DNA from: Forficula auricularia
Taxonomy: Eukaryota > Arthropoda > Insecta > Dermaptera > Forficulidae
Reading direction: 5' to 3'
NCBI GenBank assembly: GCA_024734495.1
Contig: JALMQS010000089.1
Location: 6,894,420 to 6,958,419, forward strand
Length of the DNA stretch: 64,000 nt
Shown here in pieces: positions 29,843 to 39,835 of the stretch. Each line of letters starts with the position of its first letter. Within the stretch, counting starts at the first letter, position 1. The notes under the pieces were generated by a model that made no database searches, had not been told where the DNA came from, and worked only from the letters and a program-made list of their open reading frames with translations. The translations under genes were made by a program, and so were the position numbers.

Positions 29843-32800
29843 CGATTGTGATTAAACGTTAGAATTATTAACAAACGTTTTATAATTGTTTTTATAAAGA
29901 ACCTTATTTATTTAATAGAATAAAAATAATCAAGAATTTATTTAAAAATAGAAAAAATAACACATTTAGATAGGTTTTATTTATTAACAATTGGATGAAT
30001 AAAAATGAATCATGTGGTTGAATCAAAACAGGTGCAGGAGGTGGGGGATCCGGGGATGAGGTCGAGTGGGGCGGAGGCGGGGGGGGGGGGTACAGTGGTC
30101 GAATACATTATATATATTTGTATTTTTTTAATTTGAAAACGGCTCTCAAATAAAAATAGACCGTTTTATCAGAATTTTAAATTAAAAATAATATTAAAAT
30201 AAAGCTTTTAACTGAAGGAAGAAGTTACCGAGCATGGTTCGGTGCCTCCAGGTACTAATTATTTAAACTGAGTATCACAAATAAATTAATTTTAGACCAT
30301 GTAGTTAGTAGTCTCAATATTTTTATCTAAGCATTTTTGACGTTTTTTAAGTAATTTTGAAAAAACTAAAAAAAAGATACCGAACTAAAAGATGATCATA
30401 GATACCCAACATTGCACGAATTTCCATCATGTATTATGTAAATAGAATTATTTAAAAAAATAATACAGAAAATCTATGATTGAAATAAATTCGTTCGAAC
30501 CTTACGAGCTTCTTAAATATCCAATAGAAAATTGTAAATCGAAGAAGAGAAAGGGAGGATGAAATGGATTGGGTTTTGGTCCATTAACTCTTTGTTTAAT
30601 CAAGTAATAGAAGATAAAGGAAATTAAACTGACGCCTCTGCCCTGGAGAGAATAAATAGATAAAGGATTGCTTCTTACACAGAATAGTGATTAAATGTTT
30701 AAAACTCATCAACATTTTTATACACCTTTTACGTTTTAATGCCTATTAAAACAATTATCGTGATTAGAATCAAGGAACGGAGGTCAACTATAAGCTTACA
30801 TATTATCATGACATCTATTCATTTTATTGGAAAAAAAATCTATTTAGATATTAACGACAGCAGTATGTTGAAACAACCCACTGGGGGTTCAGGTTAAAGG
30901 GCAAAGCTAGGTGAAATTTAATGCGAACAATTTTTATGTCTAAAAAGTAAATGATATCTCTCTATTCTAATGATGATGGATAGACTAAAAATATTTCTCA
31001 ACTCCAAATATTAATGAAAAAGGAGACAAAAAGGAAAATTATTACATAATTCCTTCATTGACCCTATGAACCATGAAGAAGGAGGGAAGATCCCCAAAAC
31101 GTCAGTTCAAAAAATGAAGAAAGAAAATCTTTTAATAAATACTTTTTATTGGAAATTTTTTATTTATTTATTCTTGGACTGCTTTGCATTAAATCCTCAG
31201 TTATAAAGTGACCACAACAAGAGTATCTGTATGTCTCCGAAGAAAAACTTCTAATATATGTAAATTGGAATTACGACTAGATGTTAAAAAAATAATAAAC
31301 GAAATATTTATTATATATAAGGCTGAAGATAAAGGTAAAATCTTGGAATTATATATAAATAATCAAATAAATCAAATTAGACGTGACCAGAAGGCCCTTC
31401 CCATGCCAATCTTTTCTCCTTTTATATTATTTTCCGATCAAAGATGCTGTTACATCACGATAACTTGAATCTATCTTTGCCGGGGCATAGCCAGGATTGC
31501 AATTAATGTATCCTGACCAATTCCATTGTACCTGGATCAAAGTTGTTTTTAATGATATTGATGTGAGAAGGAGATACACCAGAAGATAAAGGCCTGAATG
31601 AGTTGGCCTCTCCATCGTGAAAAGAACAGAGTAGAAGGAAAGAAGCCGGGATCACGAGCCAAATCTCAGAAAGTTAGATACAATCCAATATCCAATTTAC
31701 TAAGTTTTTAGGGGCTTCGAGCAGTGGTAAATTCTCCGTTCGATAAATTAGGTAAATTTATCTCCCACTTAAGTTATCTCTAAAAGGCTTAGGGAATTGG
31801 TAAAAATTGCTGGACTCTATATTGACCAGCCAATTCATCTTATGACCAGAAGATTCAAAAAATATGGTTTTATATAGATCGAAATGAAAACAGAGAAATA
31901 GTAATGTTGCTGGTAAAATATCATAGTGATACTCAAAGTATGGCGGTTAAGGAGTTTCAAATGAGTCTGACTAGAATATAAATTAATGAGAAATATCCCA
32001 AAAGGAAGTATAAAAGACTAATTTTTGCTATAAAGATAGTTTCAGTCTCAAATTTGTTTAAAAAATACAACTTTAAAATATTATGTACATAAGTTTCTTT
32101 ATAGCCTATAGCGTTATAGGTAATGCATTACAAGTGGATCTTAACCCCTAGTACTTTACGATGTCCCAACCAATATCATCGAGATCCAGGTAACAAATCT
32201 GAAATTTGATTAACTAAATACTTGCATGTTTATTATCTAATCCTAATAAACTTATCTATCCATATAAATAATAATAATTTGGTTAAGATGATTAACATTA
32301 TTCAACCAATGTCAATGTTCTCAAAAAGACAATAAAAGATTAGATAGCTAAAGAAAAGTTTTAAGAAAAATTATAGAAATATTTACGTTGTAAATATAAA
32401 TTTTATTATGAATAAGTATTAGTATTTAATACAAAATCATTCAATTGAAAAGATTTTGTTTGCCGAGAGTGGTTGATTCATCAAATTAAATCAATTAGGG
32501 GTTAGTTTCGAAGATTTGGCATTCATTATCAGTCTTTTTATTTAGAAATATTCTATCTGTGTTTTCTCTCAAGTTCAAATACCCGATTAGATGTAGGTAA
32601 ATTCAGTTTGTTGTAATAGTAAACTAGTCAGTGAACAAATGAATAAATATATAGATATATATTATTTAAATTCGTTATATACCATATATGTATGTGTTTA
32701 TATGCATCAAGAAGAGGACGACTTCATTTATATTTTTTCATAAAAATCATTCAATTATTTCAAAAAATAGCTAATACAAATATGTCTATTTGTATCAGAA

Positions 32801-32959
32801 GAGGGTTGTCATTGTTGTGTTCAGTGTCAATCAACGCTACTTGACACGCTTTATCATGAAATATACCGATAAACAGCTTTTCTCTCCAAAGGACTGACTA
32901 TTTGGAGAATTAAACCATTCTCTTGAAACCTCATTTCATTTGAAATAATTATATGAAAG
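29843..32959. other. AT-rich intergenic stretch with a G-rich patch
   Basis: No gene supported. 30030-30095 is unusually G-rich, ending in a G run of about 12. The plus frame 31208-31468 (86 codons) and minus 31427-31615 have no recognisable domain. A degraded Penelope-tail motif is listed at 31068-31105. Confidence 0.5.
31068..31105 (+). ncRNA. Degraded Penelope-tail / hammerhead-like motif
   Basis: CCATGAAGAAGGAGGGAAG followed by ATCCCCAAAACGTC parallels 922-962 (CATGAAGAAGGAGGG...CCTCCGAAAAGTC), with the stem and the GAAA both damaged. Interpreted as an old tail fragment. Confidence 0.25.
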
Positions 32960-33394
32960 AATATATGTATTGAAGAATTTGTCTTAAAACAAGAAAGTAA
33001 GATAAATAGTTTGATTCCAGTACTTTTTTTAGGTTTTTTTCATACTTTCTTGCAACTATGGTCCAAACAGCCACGGGCATGAAAAGACCGATTATTTAAA
33101 ATATGATCTGAACTATTAAACCAAAGAGCATAGATTTAATATTATTGTTATGGGATTGGACTACAATTTTCCTTACTTATTATAGTTTGGAGCATAGCAG
33201 CTATGGTGGCTTAGGGCCATAATTGTGTGAAATTACGGTAATGATTTTGAAAATTTAAGAGTGCATAGTACTATAATATCTATAAGAAAAAACTTCTTAT
33301 GATAAACAACGTAAAAAATTCTTATGATAAATAATCCGACAGGGTTAGTAAGAATAAAAAATCACTTTTACAAAACGTGAGGAAGTATTTTTAA
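32960..33394 (+). repeat. Dispersed repeat, partner of 29090-29365
   Basis: Colinear diverged copy containing TAATGATTTTGAAAATTTAAG and AAAAAATCACTTTTAC; includes an extra internal segment. Confidence 0.6.
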
Positions 33395-33497
33395 GACAAA
33401 GGAATCCATCAAGTTTTTTTTTATATAAAAATACGAATATTGTGTGGATAAATTTTTCGTTTCTAACGGTATAATTTGTGATAAATTACGATAGAAA

Positions 33498-33792
33498 CTT
33501 AAGAGAGATGGCCTGCTATTAGATCCAAGATCTTACTGATAGTTTTTTTATGTTAAAAGGGTTTTGTCAAGTGACTGCAAAATTGTTTAATGATCAAGAT
33601 CGATTCTTTGAATAAAAAAATTTCCACGTGCTATCTGTCAGAAGTACCTACTTCACCTCGGAGTTCAAGCCAAATGCCCGAATTGGACTCTTTTGGCGAG
33701 TTCGATTCGCGAAGGGATGAAACAACCCTTCTGACATAATTAAAATAATCCGTAAGATCTGGGACCTAGTAGTAGACCATCTCTCTTGAATT
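33498..33792. repeat. Inverted-repeat element, about 295 bp
   Basis: Arms at 33498-33536 (AGAGAGATGGCCTGCTATTA) and 33750-33792, whose reverse complement reads AGAGAGATGGTCTACTACTA, of about 40 bp each. The interior includes a second inverted pair TGTCAGAAG / CTTCTGACA at about 33637 and 33730. Could be a MITE, but no target duplication is evident. Confidence 0.5.
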
Positions 33793-33968
33793 TCTTTAAT
33801 AATTTCTTAAAGATACTAATATCAGCATTTGTCTTTTATAGCTTGTTATAAACTGTTGAATTGAATCATTTCAGCACCCACCTGTTATTTTTGTAAAAAA
33901 CAATGTAGGTCCAACCATAATTGAAGTGAACAGGATAAGGGTTCGTTCAATTGAAATTCCAAGCACGT

Positions 33969-34271
33969 TTAAAGAAGAGTAAGTGATGTAATAAGCGTGC
34001 AACAACCATGACAAGTGATAATTGATAAGAGCGATAGATAATGGGATGGATGCGGGCTGGACGGCGCGCGGACACCTACTGAATGAGCAGCAGAACCGGT
34101 CGACTCACGGCTAATAATATCCCGAATGCTCGCAGATCGATCCCGATAGAAGTCGAGTGACATTTGGTGGGGGAAACACTGATAATGTATGTTTGTTTTG
34201 AAAAACTCATCCATTAAGTACATCGATTCTATTTTATTTTCACGATCAATCAGATAGCAAAGTTGATCCAT
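33969..34271 (-). other. GC-richer island with a 100-codon frame, unidentified
   Basis: 34040-34160 is clearly richer in GC and CpG than its surroundings and is open on the minus strand for 100 codons (residues about 40-75 are Ser/Arg-rich). I recognise no domain. It could be an exon, a promoter region or a piece of element; not called as a gene. Confidence 0.25.
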
Positions 34272-34599
34272 TCAACAACGAAAGCGCAAAGCCGAATCAA
34301 TAAAATAAAATTTAAAAAACAAATTAGAATGCCAAATGCAAATTTCCGGATGCAACAATTTGGATTATGTGTTTTTAATGCTTGTGTGCAAATTAATTGT
34401 ATTAAATCAAAAACTTATGCTAAAAGATCCTTCATTCAAATATGACATGGTATGAAAATATTCTTGATTTTTTTGAAATTTTAAGCATCTACAACATCCA
34501 TGGAGCGGAGTTACTAAAGTGCATTTGTCCCTGTGTCAGTCAGGGGTAGGGATCTAGAGGGATACTAAAGGGGACTTGTGCCTATGTATGTACCTATAT

Positions 34600-34835
34600 A
34601 GTATATATATACCAATGTGGGGTTAGGAGGAGGGGTCCAAGGGGTGCTGGGTTCATTGGTGAGTCCAGGGGGTAGGTTTACTGGGTTGGATGGTGATCAG
34701 AGGCGGGGGAGAATTTCCGGGGTCGGGAAGAGGGTTGGTGGGATGGGGAGTGGTTGGAGATGGAGGAGAGGGAGTATTCAAGTGACGTGGGGGTCCAGGG
34801 GCAAAGCGCCTTGGCTAGCACCGAAGGAGGGCCTT
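34600..34835 (+). repeat. G-rich tract, quadruplex-prone
   Basis: About 230 bp with many GGG/GGGG runs on the plus strand (GGGGTTAGGAGGAGGGG, CCAGGGGGTAGG, GGCGGGGG), ending with GTCCAGGGGCAAAGCGCC. Several closely spaced G runs satisfy the usual G-quadruplex pattern. The 84-codon frame 34617-34871 is Gly-rich because of this composition and is not a credible gene. Confidence 0.6.
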
Positions 34836-34931
34836 GCAGCTAATTTATATGTATTATTTTATATATTATAAAAATTGTTCAATTTTGTTAAGAGAGAATG
34901 GTGTAGGTTCTTGGTTAAACATATTTTAATT

Positions 34932-35161
34932 AAGTAAAGAAAATTTTAAAAATATAAAATTCTGGGTAGGTTTCACAAATATAAAAGACAAGACGCTTAT
35001 TAGCATGACTTTCTCTCTCTCTATATATATATAATTATATATTTCGGCCTACAAGCCTATCTTCAGAGTTCAAAGAGAAAATGTACCCCGAAAGCGAGTT
35101 TGTCTTTTATTTTTGTGAAACCTACCCAGAATTTTATATTTTTAAAATTTTCTTTACTTTA
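34932..35161. mobile_element. Palindromic element with hammerhead-like centre
   Basis: Two inverted arms of about 60 bp: 34932-34991 (TTCTGGGTAGGTTTCACAAA) and 35101-35161 (TTTGTGAAACCTACCCAGAA in reverse order). Between them, on the minus strand at 35042-35070, is CTGAAGA, a GGC/GCC stem and GAAA, a Penelope-type hammerhead-like core. No coding capacity. Same design as 50690-50890 and 56992-57250, although the arms differ in sequence. Confidence 0.6.
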
Positions 35162-35430
35162 CTAAAAATTCTTTAGGCGCTCATATGTAAGTCAGAAATT
35201 GAAAACAAAATACGGTCGGTTTGATAATAGAAACTTAAAGTCTCATTCTCTCATTTTAGTAAAGTCGACTTTGTTCCATAGATATAAATTGAAATAAATA
35301 AACCAGGGGAGTAAAATGCATACCTCAAGAGAGCCACGTCTAGTAAAATATTTTATCTGCAGTTTATTGCGCTTTTATTGTATCATAACGAAAAAAAAAA
35401 AACAAAGATAATTTTTTATATCTTTATATA

Positions 35431-35643
35431 CAGGGGTGCCCACAGGGGGAGGGGTTAAGACGCAGAGTGCTTCATTGAAATTTATGGGGGGGGGGTTGAA
35501 AATTATTGCATTTTAGTATTATAAGCTAAAAATAAATGTAATCTTATGACTTCGATAAAAAGTAATAAAAAGCTCTTCTAATTCTTTAAAACTGAATAAA
35601 ATGGGGAGGGGGTACTTTTCATGAAATGGGGGGAGAATCCCTG
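35431..35643. mobile_element. Short hAT-like element with imperfect ends
   Basis: Left end CAGGGGTGCCCACAGGGGGA, right end GGGGGGAGAATCCCTG, with TTATATA repeated on both sides. 213 bp, G-rich in places, non-coding. Termini match poorly beyond CAGGG, so the call is moderate. Confidence 0.5.
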
Positions 35644-35654
35644 TTATATATATA

Positions 35655-35880
35655 AACTGCTCTACAAATTGAAGTGGACCAATTAGAAAAATTCAGATAT
35701 TTAATTTTAAATTTTAATTATTTAATCATTTTTTTTTTAATTTTAACACTCGCTCAGGTGTGTCTTTATTTTTAACACAAAACCCATTACTATTGAATAA
35801 TTAAGGTTTTAAAGTCACAATTAATTACCATTAAAAAATCTGAATTTTTATAAATGGTACACTTCAAATTGTGAGCAGTT
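35655..35880. mobile_element. Tc1/mariner-type MITE, about 226 bp
   Basis: Inverted ends of about 48 bp: left AACTGCTCTACAAATTGAAG, reverse complement of the right AACTGCTCACAATTTGAAGT, both reaching AAAATTCAGAT. Flanked by TA (within TATATA) on both sides. Interior is non-coding. It lies 11 bp from the preceding hAT-like element. Confidence 0.8.
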
Positions 35881-35899
35881 TATATATTTTGAAAAAAAT

Positions 35900-36000
35900 G
35901 ATGGTTGTTTTCATGCAACATAGAATGCTAATTCAATTGGATATAAAGAGATTCAAGATTGTCTAAGGTTCTCATTTAGTTTTTTTAATATTAAACATAA
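35900..36000 (+). repeat. Direct repeat, partner of 37325-37430
   Basis: Both copies contain GATATAAAGAGATTCAAGAT or its one-base variant followed by TGTCTAAGGTTCT, and begin TGGTTGTTTTCATGCAAC or TAGTTGTTTCCATGCAAC. About 100 bp, 1.4 kb apart, same strand. Confidence 0.75.
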
Positions 36001-36920
36001 CAATATATACCTAAATATATAATATATACGAGTAGGAATATATGAGATTTATCTTTCATATAATAGCTATAAATTAAGAAATGCAAATTCTTAGGTAAGA
36101 TCCCAATAAAAGTAGCAAAATGTATTCTAAAAGGATTATAAGATAGAAGCAAAGTCAATTTAATTTATTTGCATAATTGACATTGTAAATTCAAATTCGC
36201 ACAACGAATAATTGAGTTATTTTAGGAAAAGTAACGAAAAACCACACAAGTGAACAATTTTCGGAATATTAGACAAAGCAAATTTGAGGGTGAATTTTTT
36301 TCGTGGTTGGAATACGCAAGGCGAAATTAGAAAATTGATTTAAATTTTTCAATAAAATCGTCTACAGGTTCAGATTCGATAATGATGAAAGATTTAGCTA
36401 GAGTCAACTGAAATTTTCGATGTGTCGACAATATTCGAATACCATACCTGAATTAGTAATCAGAAAAGTAGAAAATTTCCTGATATCCCCATGGGGTAAA
36501 AATCTCTCAGATTACTACAATAAGAGCGTGATAAAGATCATAAAATATATCAAATATATTAAATAATTGTTTTATCGTTCTTAAACACATAACTTAATTC
36601 AAATAAAAAATAATGAGTTTTTTAAGATTCGATTTGAGAATTTGAAAATTAAATTAAGAAAGTAAATAAAAATTAAAATAAAAGTAGAAATTTGTTGTAG
36701 GGAAAAGAAAATATTTTCAATCTGTTTGATGACTGGCCTGATATGTTTGCTAAGAAGGAATATTGATAGAATGACAAATATGCAAAGAAGTTAATTTATT
36801 TGGTATATAAAATGAGTTTTTTGTGTGTGTTGATTTGTTTTTGTATATATTGATTTGAGATCAAAGTTTGTTTTTGATTTGAAATTGTTATATGTATTAA
36901 TTAAGGCCTTTAATTTTTTA
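36001..36920. other. AT-rich stretch, nothing recognised
   Basis: No gene or termini visible. Confidence 0.5.
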
Positions 36921-36960
36921 GAGCCCTGAGGAAGTCAACAAAGTTGACGAAACATTGGCA
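36921..36960 (+). ncRNA. Hammerhead-like / Penelope-tail motif
   Basis: CTGAGGA, stem GTCAAC/GTTGAC with an AAA loop, then GAAACATTGG. Stem II is perfect and the GAAA core intact, but CUGAUGA is changed to CUGAGGA. This 'CCTGAGGAAGTC...GACGAAAC' form is typical of Penelope 3' tails, from memory. It suggests a severely truncated Penelope copy. Confidence 0.5.
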
Positions 36961-37123
36961 AAAAATAAAAATTATTTGCATAAGCTAGGGTCCTTATTTC
37001 CTTACAACAACTTTATTAATAAAAGTAGAAAGATAATTATTATATATGGTATTTCATTGCATTTTTTTTTTTTTTGAAAAAATTAAATTCGACAACGTTT
37101 TTTGAAAAAATTATAAAAAAATA

Positions 37124-37200
37124 GGGGGTCAGGTTGGTCGACTGGGTACATTCTAATCAAGCTAGCGCGGGCTCAAGCCCGACTCGCTGCAAACCGACTT
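37124..37200 (+). repeat. tRNA-like SINE head
   Basis: Box A-like TTGGTCGACTGGG (37134-37146) and box B-like GGGCTCAAGCCC (37169-37180), about 25 nt apart, in a local GC peak. The cloverleaf is incomplete. Probably a tRNA-derived SINE fragment or tRNA pseudogene. Confidence 0.4.
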
Positions 37201-37324
37201 TAATCTGATCTCTACATAATTGAGAAAAAATTAATTAATATATATGTAGTATCATAAAATGGCTAATGGTTAAAACCAAAAAATAATAAAAATAATATAA
37301 TAGTTATATAGGTATGTATAAATT

Positions 37325-37430
37325 TTGGTAGTTGTTTCCATGCAACTTATAATAAAATGTTAATTTACTTGAATATAAAGAGATTCAAGATTGTCTAAGG
37401 TTCTGATTTAGATTTTTAATATTAAAAATA
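37325..37430 (+). repeat. Direct repeat, partner of 35900-36000
   Basis: See the partner copy; same order of blocks with small indels. Confidence 0.75.
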
Positions 37431-38262
37431 AATAAATTTTTTAGTATTGAGGTGTACTTTTTTAAATAAAAGAATTTTTGTTCTGATAATGATACAGATG
37501 TAAGTGTTAGAAACGTCCCTATAAGAAAATTTATTTTTTAATGTAACTTGGGTATTGTTCAACAAAAAGAATAAATAATAATCATTTCAAAGGAATAAAA
37601 TGTCCTCAACAAATTCATCAAAAATAAATTAAAAAAAATTATTATACACCCAGTTAATTAGAATAGAAAATAATAAGATGTTAGGAAGACATATAGATGC
37701 ATCGCCACATGTTTTCAGGGGACTATAAGGGGTTTCCCCTTCCTAATGTAACTTTTTTTGTATCAATATTATAAAAAATTATAAGTAGAAAAGTATTAAT
37801 AGCAAAGTTTTTTATAGTGTATTCAAATAAAAATAGTACTATATGATTATTTTTGATTGAGTTTGAACTTTAAGAAATCAATTATTTATAGGTTAGGCTA
37901 TATTTAGTTCATCTCAAATTGATAATACAAGGTAGATAGATATTTATTATTTACGACTACCAGAGCAAAAGAGAATCTTCTTTGAAGGGAATTAATTATT
38001 TAAAAAATTATTTTTTACTCTCACTTATATGGAAAGTTTGGAATGTCAATTTGGAAAATGGACTTTTGGAATTTTTCTAAATTAAGATTAAAATTTAATT
38101 TTCAACTTTTGAATTTCATTTCGAAGTATTAGATAAGCTTTATAGTTAGAGTACTCGTTTTTTAGAAAGTTTATCATTTGCTAATCTCCAAAGCAGGAAA
38201 AATGTCAACGAGAGAGTCTTTTGCTTGATGAAAATAAACATACCTATCTATCCATATATATA
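37431..38262. other. AT-rich stretch, no gene seen
   Basis: Nothing recognised beyond simple AT-rich sequence. Confidence 0.5.
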
Positions 38263-38335
38263 CGAGCTGGCCTTCGGCACGCCCTCTACAGCTCGGCCCT
38301 CCGGGCAGGTGGCCCTGGCGGGAGGCGTCTCGGTA
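38263..38335. other. Sharp GC island of about 73 bp
   Basis: From GAGCTGGCCTTCGGCACG to GGCGGGAGGCGTCTCGG the sequence is about 70% GC, with edges in TATATATAC and TATATGATT. No tRNA boxes or coding frame recognised. It may be the head of a SINE or an inserted foreign fragment. Confidence 0.4.
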
Positions 38336-39247
38336 TATGATTATTAGGTCTGTAATATATATTTGTAATATTTTGCCCACACGCACTCATTTTGGCTATT
38401 GATTTTTACAGCATACATTTTATATAGTCTTAAAAACTAACATTACAAAATTTGATCTATATCGGAGAGAGTATTAATTTTTGCCCCCATTCACATTTTG
38501 GGAGGTTGAAATTATTTTTTAGATATTTGCAAATATTTAGATATTTGCAAATAAATAACTCTCAGTTTTCTAAAGAGTAAATGTATAAAAAAGGTAAAAA
38601 TTTCTATATTTAGCTCCCCCCCCCCACCTTTCGCCCCCATACAGTCAATTTTGATAGTTGATTTTTACAGGAATAGTTTCTTAAAGTAATAAAGAATAAC
38701 TCTACAAAATTTTATCAAGATCGGAGAGAGTTTTAATTTTTGCCCCCACTCAGATTTTGGATAGTTGGGAGTCGAGTTTCAAAAAATCCTGAAATCACTT
38801 TTTAGATATTTGTATTTAGAATTTTATTAAGTAAAAATCAAGAAAATATCTTATCGTTCTTAATTGAAAATGCATAATTAGTGTAAACATATTGCAAAGA
38901 TATTTTGCCCCTTTTGATCCCTTTAGGGGTCGAATTTCAAAAAAATCCTGAAATCAGTTTTTAGATATTTTAATTTAGTATTTTTATAAGTAAAAAGCAA
39001 GTAGATATTTTATCGTCCTTAAGAGATATCGCATAATCAGTGAAAACACACTTTGCCCCCTTTGACCCCCTTAGGGGTCGAATTTCGAAAAATCCTTTCT
39101 TAGTGAGCCCCTATGTCATAGATGTAATATCCTCTCCAAATTTCATGTTTTTATGTCCAGTGGTTCTGGCTGTTTTGATGATGAGTGAGTGAGTGAGTGA
39201 GTGTATAGGGCAAAGAATTTTATATATATAGATAGATATATATATAT
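38336..39247. repeat. Degenerate repeat block ending in (GTGA)n
   Basis: Contains internally repeated text: TTTTGCCCCC, TCGGAGAGAGT and AATCCTGAAATCA each occur two or three times between 38470 and 39110 with spacings of about 110-260 bp, then a GAGTGAGTGAGTGAGTGAGT microsatellite at about 39181-39202. Looks like a decayed dispersed repeat with internal duplication. Non-coding. Confidence 0.45.
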
Positions 39248-39809
39248 CAGTGGCGGTCGGTGACTTTTCAACCAGGGAATACTGTCCAAAAAAGTACCGT
39301 TTATTTTTTGAAATTTTTTTTAATCTTCGATTTTCTTTTACAAATTTCATCGAATACGGACGGTATCATTTTCGTTATTTCTCAAATTTAACATTAGTAT
39401 TTTAAAAATATATTTTGGGACCTTCGCCCCAAACGGATACTGCTTTGTATGAACAAGGGTAGCAGTCAGAAATTAATTATTGTGAGACTTAAACTCCACA
39501 TTCCCTGAGATGGAAATCGACCATCTTTAATTTCTCCTAATTTTATTGCTATAAACAAGCTATGATGATTTGTATAGCACTTTTAGTTATTTCTGATCTT
39601 ATATATTGAGAGTTCTTAGAAATGGATCATTCTAAAGATTCCCGAATCATTATTCGTTTTTTATATTCTTACTATTTTAATAGTTCCTCAACGAGAACAA
39701 TTTCTATTCGACTAAAACTCGTCTGATCTTGTCTTTGACATGCTTGAACTGGAGATATATCTACCAGGCAGGGACTTCAAATATTTTTCCAATTAATATA
39801 TCAAATAAT
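39248..39809. other. Intergenic stretch beginning with a hAT-like terminus
   Basis: CAGTGGCGGTCGGTGAC at 39248 has the form of a hAT terminus but no second end was found. The remainder is AT-rich without a gene. Confidence 0.3.
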
Positions 39810-39835
39810 AATTAATATTCAATATTTGTTCTTAA

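Noticed and set aside
33637..33735. tRNA gene from the GAGTTCGATTCGC motif and TGTCAGAAG/CTTCTGACA pairing
   Set aside because: No acceptable box A and no D or anticodon arm; kept only as an inverted-repeat element.
34617..34871. Glycine-rich protein gene
   Set aside because: Composition follows directly from the G-rich tract; no flanking gene structure.
39248..39265. Complete hAT element starting CAGTGGCGGTCGG
   Set aside because: No matching right terminus or duplication found before the Penelope element.
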